A stretch of DNA of 64,000 nucleotides from Dermabacter sp. (lineage in GTDB: Bacteria > Actinomycetota > Actinomycetes > Actinomycetales > Dermabacteraceae), in the NCBI GenBank assembly GCA_030538475.1, contig JAUNTX010000001.1, positions 41,484 through 105,483 of the forward strand. Direction: 5' to 3'. The notes beneath the pieces are model-generated. The model ran no database searches. It was not told the DNA's origin and worked only from the letters and a program-made list of their open reading frames with translations. Position numbers and translations under genes: made by a program. Below, piece after piece: positions 1 through 7,276 of this stretch. How positions within the stretch are numbered: position 1 is the stretch's first letter; every line of letters begins with the position of its first letter.

Positions 1-434
1 AGGTCGGAGATCTCGGCGAGGGCCTCATCCAGCCCCACGATCTGCTCGCCGCTGCGCCCCACGCCGGTCACCGCGTGCATGACCGCATCGTTCGGGTGAA
101 TGGAGACGCCGCCGCGCAGGCGCGACAACGCGTACTCGCGGTCGCCCTCGGGCAGGGCCTCACCCTCGAGGAGCCGACGGGTCCAGCGCGCGGACGGCAG
201 ATCGCAGCCGATCGTGATGATGCCGTCGATGCCCGCGGCCTCGGCCCAGCGCAGCTGCTCCACGACCCCGGCAACGCCGTCACCGCCCGCAGCACCGTCG
301 CCGTCGGAGAAGTCCAGGTGCGCGTGATTGTCGATCACGGCATGGGGCAGGGCCTCGGGCGCTTCGGGCCACGTGAGGTCGCGACTGTGGCCGGTCTCGG
401 CGCGGGCACTGCGCGCGTGGGGTCTCTGACTCAT
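1..434 (-). CDS. tatD: TatD-family metal-dependent hydrolase, C-terminus outside window
   Basis: The first about 144 codons of a TatD-type TIM-barrel deoxyribonuclease/metal-dependent hydrolase are present; the rest lies beyond the left edge. The metal-binding start of the family is visible as VIDNHAHLDF (His37 and His39), followed by the GIDGIITIGCD strand and a SIHPNDA segment typical of TatD. The ATG at 434 gives a 35-residue lead before the first strand, so a slightly later start cannot be excluded. Proximity to rsmI and a Pmt gene repeats the mycobacterial Rv1002c-Rv1008 neighbourhood. The family acts on DNA 3' ends and in peroxide damage repair; the true substrate here is not shown by sequence. 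Confidence 0.88.
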   Translation of the reverse strand, partial: MSQRPHARSARAETGHSRDLTWPEAPEALPHAVIDNHAHLDFSDGDGAAGGDGVAGVVEQLRWAEAAGIDGIITIGCDLPSARWTRRLLEGEALPEGDREYALSRLRGGVSIHPNDAVMHAVTGVGRSGEQIVGLDEALAEISD

Positions 435-624
435 GGGCTTTATCGTAGTGCCCGGCACCAGAGGGCCCCGGGGCCAGGATGCGCTGTTAGGCCCACCACA
501 TGCGCCGGTTCACCCACCTCGGCCGCGAGGCGTCTGTGGTTAAATGGTCACTCGTTGCGCCTCGGCGCGCCTTTCGCGCGCGATCCGCATCCCCACGTTT
601 TAAGTTCGAGCAAGGAGCGTACTC

Positions 625-795
625 ATGGCAGTGCCCAAGTTCAAGATGTCCCGGGCCCGCACCCGTTCGCGCCGCGCGAACTGGAAGGCCGAAGCTACCG
701 ATCTGGTCCAGGTGACCGTGCGCGGCCGCACCACCTCGGTGCCCCGTCGCCTCGCGAAGGCTTACCAGCGCGGCCTCATCCAGATCGACAACTGA
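625..795 (+). CDS. rpmF: 50S ribosomal protein L32
   Basis: A 56-residue basic protein beginning [20 protein letters not shown], the standard L32 N-terminus. It contains no cysteines, so it is the zinc-independent form of L32. The start is fixed by AAGGAG at 612-617, seven bases before the ATG. The gene stands alone between tatD and rsmI and is followed at once by a strong hairpin terminator, so it is probably a single-gene transcript. It forms part of the large ribosomal subunit near the peptidyl-transferase region. Confidence 0.97.
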   Translation: MAVPKFKMSRARTRSRRANWKAEATDLVQVTVRGRTTSVPRRLAKAYQRGLIQIDN

Positions 796-831
796 TCTGA
801 CCGGCGCCGATTTCTCGGCCCCATCACCATC

Positions 832-861
832 GGGCGTCCCCTCATCGAGGGGGCGCCCTTT
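832..861 (+). terminator. Rho-independent terminator of rpmF
   Basis: A 10-bp stem (832-841 with 849-858, one T-G pair) closes a 7-base loop and is followed by TTT. It lies 36 bases after the L32 stop codon. Confidence 0.75.
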
Positions 862-921
862 GCGTTGCCCGGCGGGCGGCCCTCACCCCCAGCGCGCAGT
901 GTCATGCCCCGGCGCGCGGTG

Positions 922-1827
922 TCATGCCCGAAGGGACGGCGAGGCGCCCGCGAGCGCGAGGTCGTAGAGGTCGCGCGCGCTGACGCCCCGATGCTGCGCG
1001 GCCACGGCCTTCGCCGCATCCTTCATCCGCTCCCCCGCCTCGACGCGTGCGCGGACCTCGACCACCAGATCGGCCGGCTCCGCACTGCCCACGAAGGGGC
1101 CGACGAGCAGCACGATTTCCCCGCGCACCTCATCGCCCTCGGCCCACTGAAGGAGCTCGGCGAGGGTGCCGCGCAGCACCTGTTCGTGAGTCTTCGTCAG
1201 CTCACGCGCCACGCACGCCGCGCGGTCTGCCCCGAATACGTCGCGCATGTCGCGCAGGGTGTCGAGGGTGCGGCGGGGCGACTCGAAGAACATGAGCGTC
1301 CGCGCCTCGCGCGCGAGGCTCTCCAGGAGCGCGCGGCGCTTCCCGCTCGTGCGCGGTAGGAAACCCTCGAAGGCGAAACGATCCGGCGGCAGGGCGGAGT
1401 GCACGAGCGCCGTCACGGGGGCCGACGGTCCGGGCAGCACCGCCACCTCGATCCCCGCCTCGTGGGCGGCAGCAATCGCCCGATAGCCGGGGTCGGAAAT
1501 GACGGGCATGCCCGCATCGCTCACCACGAGCACCCGCTGGCCCTCGCGAGCGGCGGCCAGAAGATCGGCCGTGCGCTGAGCCTCGTTGTGCTCGTGATAC
1601 GCCCACGTCTGGGCTCTCAGGCGAATCCCCAGATCGGTGGCGAGGCGCTTGAGTTTGCGCGTGTCTTCAGCCGCGATCAGATCGGCCTCGCGCAGCGCGG
1701 CCACGAGCCGCAGCGACGCATCCATCGGGTTCCCAATGGGGGTGGCGGCGAGCGTGAGGGTGCCCGGGCTCAGCACGGGAGTCGACGGCTCGGGGGCGGG
1801 GGTCTCAGTGGCGGGCGTCTCGGGCAT
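922..1827 (-). CDS. rsmI: 16S rRNA (cytidine1402-2'-O)-methyltransferase
   Basis: This 301-residue protein is an RsmI/YraL-family SAM-dependent methyltransferase of the tetrapyrrole-methylase fold, which methylates the 2'-O of C1402 in the 16S rRNA decoding centre. Visible motifs are LAATPIGNPMDASLR, LIAAEDTR, VVSDAGMPVISDPG and LPGPSAPVTAL, then FEGFLPR and GEIVLLVGP. Roughly 20 residues rich in Pro, Thr and Glu precede the fold. It is divergent from the Pmt gene with about 60 bp between starts, the same arrangement as mycobacterial Rv1003/Rv1002c, so the two probably share a promoter region. Confidence 0.95.
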   Translation of the reverse strand: MPETPATETPAPEPSTPVLSPGTLTLAATPIGNPMDASLRLVAALREADLIAAEDTRKLKRLATDLGIRLRAQTWAYHEHNEAQRTADLLAAAREGQRVLVVSDAGMPVISDPGYRAIAAAHEAGIEVAVLPGPSAPVTALVHSALPPDRFAFEGFLPRTSGKRRALLESLAREARTLMFFESPRRTLDTLRDMRDVFGADRAACVARELTKTHEQVLRGTLAELLQWAEGDEVRGEIVLLVGPFVGSAEPADLVVEVRARVEAGERMKDAAKAVAAQHRGVSARDLYDLALAGASPSLRA

Positions 1828-1888
1828 TGCTGCATCGTATCGCGGCGCACGACGACGGATGCCAGGGGTGGGCCGCTACGATGATCGG

Positions 1889-3514
1889 GTGTCGACCAGC
1901 CCCGCCTCCGCCTCTTCGCCGTCCTCCGCGGAGCCCGCACCGACCACGCCCGCCGCGAGCTCACCAAGCTCCCCGAGCTCCCCGAGCAGCGCCCCCGTCG
2001 GCGCCCCGTCGGCCCGCCGCCCGCACCTGACCGACGCGGCCCTCACGTGGCTGCTCGCCGGAGCCCTCGGGATCTGGGCGCTCGTGCTGCGCGTCTGGAA
2101 CCTGGACCGGGTGCAGGAGCTCGTGTTCGACGAGGTGTACTACGTGCGCGACGCCTACACGCTCGTGCGCGAGGGCGTCGAGCACGCGTGGGCGAAGGAG
2201 GGCTCGAAGCAGGCGTTCGAGTCCGGAAACGTTGACAGCTACCTGGATTCCGCCGCCTACGTGGTGCATCCGAGCGTGGGCAAGTGGGTGATCGGACTCG
2301 GCGAGATGGTATTTGGTGCCAACAACCCGCTGGGCTGGCGTATCTCCGTGGCCGTCGTGGGCGCCCTCACGGTCGTGGTGCTCTTCTTCGTGGTGAAGCG
2401 CCTGCTGGGCAGCCTCAGCCTCGCCGTGCTGGCCGCGTTCCTCATGAGCATCGACGGTCTGCACCTGACCCACTCGCGCACGGGCCTGCTGGACCTCATC
2501 CTCATGGCGTTCGTGCTCGTCGCCTTCTGGCTCCTGCTGATTGACCGCGACCAGTTCCGCGCTCGCCTCGCGCAGATCACGGAGGGCAGTGGCGACTTCT
2601 CGCGCGTCATGGGGGTGCGCTGGTTCCGGCTCGCGGCCGGGGTGAACCTCGGGCTCGCGTGCGGCGTGAAGTGGTCGGGCCTCTACTTCCTCGCCGTCTT
2701 CGGCCTCATGAGCGTCGCGTGGGACCTCTGGGCGAGGAGGCGCGCGGGCGATCCGAGGTGGCTGGTCCGCGGCTTCTTCCGCGACGGTCTCACGGCTTTT
2801 CTCGCGATGGTTGGCGGCGCGTTCCTCACCTACCTGGCCTCGTGGACCGGGTGGTTCCTCAGCAGTAACGGGTACTACCGCACCTGGGCGGCGGAGAACG
2901 GCTACGGAGACTCGAACCCGATTGTCCAGGCGCTCGTGTCCCTGTGGCACTACCACCAGCAGGCCTACAGCTTCCACGTGGGCCTCGATGCCGAACACAC
3001 TTACGCCGCGAACCCGCTCCTGTGGCTCCTGCAGCTGCGACCCACGAGCTTCTACTACCGCTCCTACACCTTCGGCGAGATGGGCTGCGAGGTGGAGAAG
3101 TGTTCGGCGGCGATCACGTCGCTCGGCAACCCCGTGCTGTGGTGGCTGGGGGCGGCCGCCCTACTGCTCACGCTCGTCGCGGGGATCGTGTGGCGCGACG
3201 GGCGCGCGTGGGCGATCCTGGCCGGATTCGTGGCCGGGTACGTGCCGTGGCTGTTCTACATGGAGCGCACGATCTTCCAGTTCTACGCGATCGTGTACGA
3301 ACCGTGGGTGATCATGGGCATCGTCTTCTGCTTCGGCCTGCTCCTCGGCGGCCCCGCCGCCTCCCGTGCCCGCCGCTACTACGCGTGGCTCGCCATCGGC
3401 TCCCTCGTGGCGCTCATCGCCCTCGTGTCCTGGTTCTTCTGGCCGGTGTGGACCGCCGAGGTGATTCCGTTCGAGCAGTGGCAGTGGCGCATGTGGCTGC
3501 CCAGCTGGGTGTAG
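1889..3514 (+). CDS. pmt: Protein O-mannosyltransferase (GT39, PMT family)
   Basis: A 541-residue polytopic membrane enzyme that would transfer mannose from polyprenyl-phosphate-mannose to Ser/Thr of exported proteins. The catalytic Asp-Glu pair sits in ELVFDEVYYVRDAY (D81, E82) in the first extracytoplasmic loop, and the C-terminal multi-TM domain (IVYEPWVIMGIVFCFGLLLG) matches the PMT_4TMC region. The start is GTG at 1889: it gives a family-like N-terminus, whereas reading further upstream would run into rsmI. The first 45 residues are Ser/Pro-rich, encoded partly by repeats of a 9-base AGCTCCCCG unit, and are probably cytoplasmic and disordered. The gene is the neighbour of rsmI as in mycobacteria. 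Confidence 0.93.
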   Translation: MSTSPASASSPSSAEPAPTTPAASSPSSPSSPSSAPVGAPSARRPHLTDAALTWLLAGALGIWALVLRVWNLDRVQELVFDEVYYVRDAYTLVREGVEHAWAKEGSKQAFESGNVDSYLDSAAYVVHPSVGKWVIGLGEMVFGANNPLGWRISVAVVGALTVVVLFFVVKRLLGSLSLAVLAAFLMSIDGLHLTHSRTGLLDLILMAFVLVAFWLLLIDRDQFRARLAQITEGSGDFSRVMGVRWFRLAAGVNLGLACGVKWSGLYFLAVFGLMSVAWDLWARRRAGDPRWLVRGFFRDGLTAFLAMVGGAFLTYLASWTGWFLSSNGYYRTWAAENGYGDSNPIVQALVSLWHYHQQAYSFHVGLDAEHTYAANPLLWLLQLRPTSFYYRSYTFGEMGCEVEKCSAAITSLGNPVLWWLGAAALLLTLVAGIVWRDGRAWAILAGFVAGYVPWLFYMERTIFQFYAIVYEPWVIMGIVFCFGLLLGGPAASRARRYYAWLAIGSLVALIALVSWFFWPVWTAEVIPFEQWQWRMWLPSWV

Positions 3515-3526
3515 CCCCGCCAAGAT

Positions 3527-3991
3527 TTAAGCGTTGACGTCCAGCCACTCGCTCCTCTTTGCGAGGAAGTCCCGCGCGGCGCTCTTCGCGCCTTCGAGGC
3601 TGTGGTGCGCGCCCCACCCGCACTGGATCTCGTTCGCGGCGGGCACCTCGGTCGCCTCGAGCAGGTCCGCAAGGGTGCTTTCGAGGACCGGCACGAACTC
3701 CTCGGTGCTCACCTGCCCGGCCACGAGCGCGTAGAAGCCGGTGCGGCAACCCATCGGCGAAATGTCGATGATCGCCGAACAGTGGTTGCGGGAGAACTCC
3801 GCCATCATGTGTTCGAGCGAATGCACCACCTCCGAATCGAGCGCGGCCACGTTCGGCTGCGTGAACCGCACGTCAAACTTGGTCAGGTGCACCCCGGACC
3901 CGAGGTCCTTGCGATCGGCCACGCGCACGTAGGGCGCCTTAACCGTGCGGTGGTCCAGGTTGAAGCTCTCCACGTTCATGTGCTGATTCAT
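3527..3991 (-). CDS. luxS: S-ribosylhomocysteine lyase (AI-2 synthase)
   Basis: LuxS cleaves S-ribosylhomocysteine into homocysteine and DPD, the AI-2 precursor, in the activated-methyl cycle. The metal site is complete: HSLEH gives His57 and His61 with Glu60, and IQCGWGAHH gives Cys124; Cys82 in ISPMGCRTGFY is the catalytic cysteine. The 154-residue length is normal. The start at 3991 is chosen over an ATG at 4015 because GAGGAGAG lies just ahead of it. It converges on the Pmt gene with only 12 bases between stops. Upstream, 39 bases away and on the same strand, is an alpha/beta-hydrolase gene, so luxS may be the last gene of a transcript. Confidence 0.96.
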   Translation of the reverse strand: MNQHMNVESFNLDHRTVKAPYVRVADRKDLGSGVHLTKFDVRFTQPNVAALDSEVVHSLEHMMAEFSRNHCSAIIDISPMGCRTGFYALVAGQVSTEEFVPVLESTLADLLEATEVPAANEIQCGWGAHHSLEGAKSAARDFLAKRSEWLDVNA

Positions 3992-4030
3992 GATTCTCTC
4001 CTCGCTTGTTGCCACTGGTCCGCGTCCACC

Positions 4031-5152
4031 CTAGCGCCCGGGGCCTAGCCCGCGGGCGAGCGCGTTCATGTGGGTGAGCGCCGCCGTCATATTCGATTCC
4101 AGCGCGCTGTGCCCGCCGGGCAGGCGGCACAGTTCGGCGCCGGGAATGAGGGAGGCCGCGCGATCCGCGATCTCGGTGGGCGTCCTCAGATCGTTGGCGC
4201 CCGTGAGGATCCGCGTGGGCCAGTCGAACCGAGGCAGCTCGCGCACGAGGTCGAACGGCTCGCACGCGAAGCGCGGATAGCGGGGCGCGAGCGCGCGATA
4301 GGTGTGCGCGGAGTCGAACTCCTCGCCGTCGAGCGGCGGCGCGTAGTGCATCTCGCGAAAGGCAATCGTGCCCACCACGTCGAACTCGTAGATGTGGCTG
4401 AGCAGGGGCCCGGGCAAGCGGTCGCGGCGAGCATAGGTGTGCAGCGCCCACCACAGGGGCCGCCCGCGCCCCCGCCTGCGTGCGGCGAGCAGCCGGGTGG
4501 CGAAGGCGGGGCCGCCCAGCTCGACGGCCGCGCGGGCGCACTCGAGCACTTCGGTATCGTCCACCCCTGCAGCCACGAGGGCCCGCACGTGCGCGGAGAG
4601 CGCGGCGGGCACCCCCGGAGGGAGGGCCGACGGCTCTGTCGCGCCTTCCCACAGGAGCGAGCGCAGGTAGCGGCGCTCCACGAGGTAGTCGTTCGCGGTC
4701 AGGATCGGGGAATCCAGCACCATCGCCGCCACCCGCTCGGGGTGCAGCGCGCCGAATCCGGCCGCGAGGTAGCTGCCGTAGGAGGCGCCGTAGACGACCG
4801 CGGACTCCACGCCTTCCGCCTCCAGCGTGGCAGCGAGATCCTCGATCACGTCCTCGATCCTCATCGCGGCCGGAGGCAGGGCGCGCCCGTCCACTGACCG
4901 CCGGGAAAGGCCCACGCCGCGGTGCTCCACCATGATGAGGTCCAGCCCCCAGCGCTTCGCCCGGGCCCGCAGCGGCCAGGACGGCAGCACCGAGGCGAGG
5001 CCGGGCCCGCCGGGGATGACGAGGACGGGCGTGTGAGCGCGCGGCCCGGTGCGCACATAGGCGAGGTCGAACGCCGGGGCGTCGTGAGTGCCGGGCCTGC
5101 GAAGGTAGCGCACGCCCGGCACTCGCGCGGCAAGACGACCCTGAACGCTCAT
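4031..5152 (-). CDS. Alpha/beta-hydrolase, proline-iminopeptidase-like (peptidase S33)
   Basis: This 373-residue cytoplasmic enzyme has the fold and motifs of S33 prolyl aminopeptidases: the oxyanion segment VLVIPGGPG (residues 44-51), the strand VEHRGVGLSRR, the nucleophile elbow GASYGS with Ser124, a late Asp in LTGANDLRTP and a C-terminal His in PGGHSALES. S33 members release N-terminal proline or hydrolyse related amides and esters; the substrate cannot be read from sequence. The ATG at 5152 overlaps the stop of the upstream ATP-grasp gene in an ATGA, indicating translational coupling. An in-frame extension to 5224 lies wholly inside that gene and is rejected. Confidence 0.85.
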   Translation of the reverse strand: MSVQGRLAARVPGVRYLRRPGTHDAPAFDLAYVRTGPRAHTPVLVIPGGPGLASVLPSWPLRARAKRWGLDLIMVEHRGVGLSRRSVDGRALPPAAMRIEDVIEDLAATLEAEGVESAVVYGASYGSYLAAGFGALHPERVAAMVLDSPILTANDYLVERRYLRSLLWEGATEPSALPPGVPAALSAHVRALVAAGVDDTEVLECARAAVELGGPAFATRLLAARRRGRGRPLWWALHTYARRDRLPGPLLSHIYEFDVVGTIAFREMHYAPPLDGEEFDSAHTYRALAPRYPRFACEPFDLVRELPRFDWPTRILTGANDLRTPTEIADRAASLIPGAELCRLPGGHSALESNMTAALTHMNALARGLGPGR

Positions 5153-6354
5153 TGCTCGGCGCGGATCCCCTTCAGCGCGGCCGCATCGGCCTCGCTCATC
5201 CCGGGAATCGGCTGGCCGTCCCACACAATGTCTTCCCCGAGCGCCGCGAGCGCCCGTTCGTGGTGCCCGGCCGACAGCTCAAGACCGTGCACGATCGAGG
5301 CGGGAGCCCACAGCATCGCCCGCGGATCGTGCCAGCCGGCCCCGAGGTTCTTCGCGCTCACGAGGTCATGCACGCTCACGGGCAGGTGGGACAACCGCTC
5401 GTGGAAGGCTTCGAGGACCACGGCGGCATCGAGCGCCACTTCCTGACCCGGGGGCACGACGCTCGGGCCGGAGCCGGGCTTCGTGATGCCGTCGGAGAGC
5501 TGCTGGGTGTCCATGAGGATCACCCCGTTCGTGGTGCGGGGGTTGCACTCGATCATGGTCAGCTCGCCGTCGTGATCCACGTAATCGAACGAGAGCTGCC
5601 CCGTGAAGTTATCGAGCTGCGCCGCGATCTTCTGGGCGTGGGCGAGGGACTGGGTGGAATCGACGGCGAGGAACTCGATGCCGGTGCTGGCCTCCCACTG
5701 CTCGGGCGCGCGGTAGGTGCTGTGGGCCGTCACGCGGGAGTTGATGACGGTCGAGTAGGAGCACACCATCGGGCCGTCCACGAACGGCTGGACCAGCCAC
5801 GGCTGCTCGGCGGTGGGGTGCACCTTGTCGATGGTGGTGTGCGAGGCGAGCGGGCCGGTGTTCGTGAGCAGGTCCACGCCCCCGCGAGAAAATGCCGCGC
5901 GGGCGAAGTAGTGATCGAACGAGTCTGCGGCCGCGCGCAGCGAGGCGTCGTCGGTCGCGAGGATCGTGGGAGGGACCGGAGCACCGGCCTCCTTCGCGAT
6001 CCGCTGGAAGCTGTCCTTGTCGTGCAAACGCGCCAGATCGGCGAAGCTCCCCGTAAACACCTGCACGCCGTCCGGGAGGTCGCTGCGGCGCGCCGCGAGG
6101 TAGAACGCCTCTTCGAACGTCGGGATGATCGTGTCCAGGTTGTACGTGGTCACGGCCTCGGAAACATCCGCGATGAACTGATCGGTGTCAAACGTGGGCG
6201 AGGCCGTCACCACGTGCGCGGCAACATACTTCGAGTGGCTGCCAATCGCACCGCCGTAGGTGTCGGACGCGACGACCGTGTGCCCGGCCGCGGCCAGTTT
6301 GCGCACCATATCCAGGGCGAAGGTGTTACGGGAGCTGGTGAGAAGAACGCGCAT
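5149..6354 (-). CDS. ATP-grasp carboxylate-amine ligase-like protein
   Basis: A 401-residue protein with an N-terminal Rossmann-like lobe (MRVLLTSSRNTFALDMVRKL, then VVASDTYGGAIGSHSKYV) followed by an ATP-grasp core. The substrate/ATP segment LHDKDSFQRIAKEAG, the lid LVQPFVDGPMVCSYS and the metal-binding end MIECNPRTTNG carrying the paired Glu and Asn are visible. Such enzymes form an acyl-phosphate and join a carboxylate to an amine, as in dipeptide or carbamoyl-phosphate-like ligations. No specific product can be assigned. It is translationally coupled to a downstream prolyl-aminopeptidase-like hydrolase, and an HTH-less LysR effector-domain protein lies 58 bp upstream on the same strand. 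Confidence 0.82.
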   Translation of the reverse strand: MRVLLTSSRNTFALDMVRKLAAAGHTVVASDTYGGAIGSHSKYVAAHVVTASPTFDTDQFIADVSEAVTTYNLDTIIPTFEEAFYLAARRSDLPDGVQVFTGSFADLARLHDKDSFQRIAKEAGAPVPPTILATDDASLRAAADSFDHYFARAAFSRGGVDLLTNTGPLASHTTIDKVHPTAEQPWLVQPFVDGPMVCSYSTVINSRVTAHSTYRAPEQWEASTGIEFLAVDSTQSLAHAQKIAAQLDNFTGQLSFDYVDHDGELTMIECNPRTTNGVILMDTQQLSDGITKPGSGPSVVPPGQEVALDAAVVLEAFHERLSHLPVSVHDLVSAKNLGAGWHDPRAMLWAPASIVHGLELSAGHHERALAALGEDIVWDGQPIPGMSEADAAALKGIRAEQ

Positions 6355-6412
6355 GCGGGAAGATCCTTATCTCTCTCATGATCGACATGTGTCTGGTCCC
6401 AATCTACGCCGC

Positions 6413-7171
6413 TCACCGTGAACGCGAGGAGCGAGCCGTGCGCCCGCGCAGCACCCCCACGAACTCCTGGCAGGTCTCTTCCGACGGCGCACCGTCCGCT
6501 ACCGCCTCCTTCGGCCAGACGATGGCCACCCACGTGCGGGGCAGGTCGCTGACGATCACGTGGGCGGTGTCCTTGCGATGGTGCAGGCGCGCGAGCGACA
6601 TGGGCATGAGGGTGTAGCCGACGCCGCTCGCGACGATCTCGATCCGCTCCTTGGCGTCGTCGGCCTCGCGGGCGCCCGCGGGCGCGAACTCGTGCTCGCC
6701 CTCGAGGTCCGCGAGCGTGAGGGCGGTTTCTTCGGCATAGATGCTGTCGCGCGCAAGGACCGCGACCGTCTTTTCCTCCCACAGGCGCACCACTTGGCAC
6801 TGTTCTTCGCCCATGGCGGCGTCGGGTGCCCAGGGCAGGCGCGCGAGAATCATGTGGACCTCCCCGCTCGCGAGCGCGCGCTCCTGCTCGTGTGCCGCCA
6901 CGGGCACGAGCGTGAGGTGATCGCGCCCCGGATCGGTGCGCCAGCGCCGCGCGAACGTATCGGGCTCGACCCCGGGCACAAAGCCGACGATGAGGCTCCC
7001 CCGCTGCCGCCGCTCCCCGGCCTGCGGCGCCGCCGTTCGCGCCGTCGCGTCGGCCCCCCTGGCCCCGCCGCGCGCGCTCTGTGCCGCTTTTTTGCCCTGT
7101 GCCGTTGTCGTGCCCGCGGAGGATCCGCGCCGAGCTGCGGTGGAACGGGGGGTGCGGGAGTGTCGAGCCAT
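6413..7171 (-). CDS. LysR-type effector-domain protein lacking the DNA-binding domain
   Basis: About 252 residues. The first 60 are basic, Ala/Arg/Ser-rich and low complexity; the remainder (from GSLIVGFVPGVEPDTFARRW) resembles the LysR substrate-binding domain, with the characteristic LVPVAAHEQERALASGEVHMILARLP and VASGVGYTLMPMSLARL segments. No winged-helix HTH is present, so it is not an ordinary LysR regulator; it may act as a ligand sensor or bind nucleic acid through its basic tail. The ATG at 7171 is preferred over one at 7192. It is divergent from glpD with about 105 bp between starts and lies upstream of the ATP-grasp gene. Confidence 0.68.
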   Translation of the reverse strand: MARHSRTPRSTAARRGSSAGTTTAQGKKAAQSARGGARGADATARTAAPQAGERRQRGSLIVGFVPGVEPDTFARRWRTDPGRDHLTLVPVAAHEQERALASGEVHMILARLPWAPDAAMGEEQCQVVRLWEEKTVAVLARDSIYAEETALTLADLEGEHEFAPAGAREADDAKERIEIVASGVGYTLMPMSLARLHHRKDTAHVIVSDLPRTWVAIVWPKEAVADGAPSEETCQEFVGVLRGRTARSSRSR

Positions 7172-7230
7172 GCGCTTCAGTCTAGGGCGCAAGGAAGGCG
7201 GCTACTGTGGTGTACGGCCCCGAACGCACT

Positions 7231-7263
7231 GTTCAATCACCGTTCAACCACCGCTCAAGCAGG
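7231..7263 (+). repeat. Three tandem 11-bp repeats in the glpD 5' region
   Basis: Three head-to-tail copies of an 11-base unit, consensus GTTCAAYCACC, occupy 7231-7241, 7242-7252 and 7253-7263; the first two differ at one base and the third has four changes. One helical turn per copy and a position 13 bases before the glpD start suggest a regulator binding array. A TACTGT hexamer at 7203-7208 could be the -10 box, which would place the array over the early transcribed region. Confidence 0.6.
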
Positions 7264-7276
7264 GAGTATCACGGCA

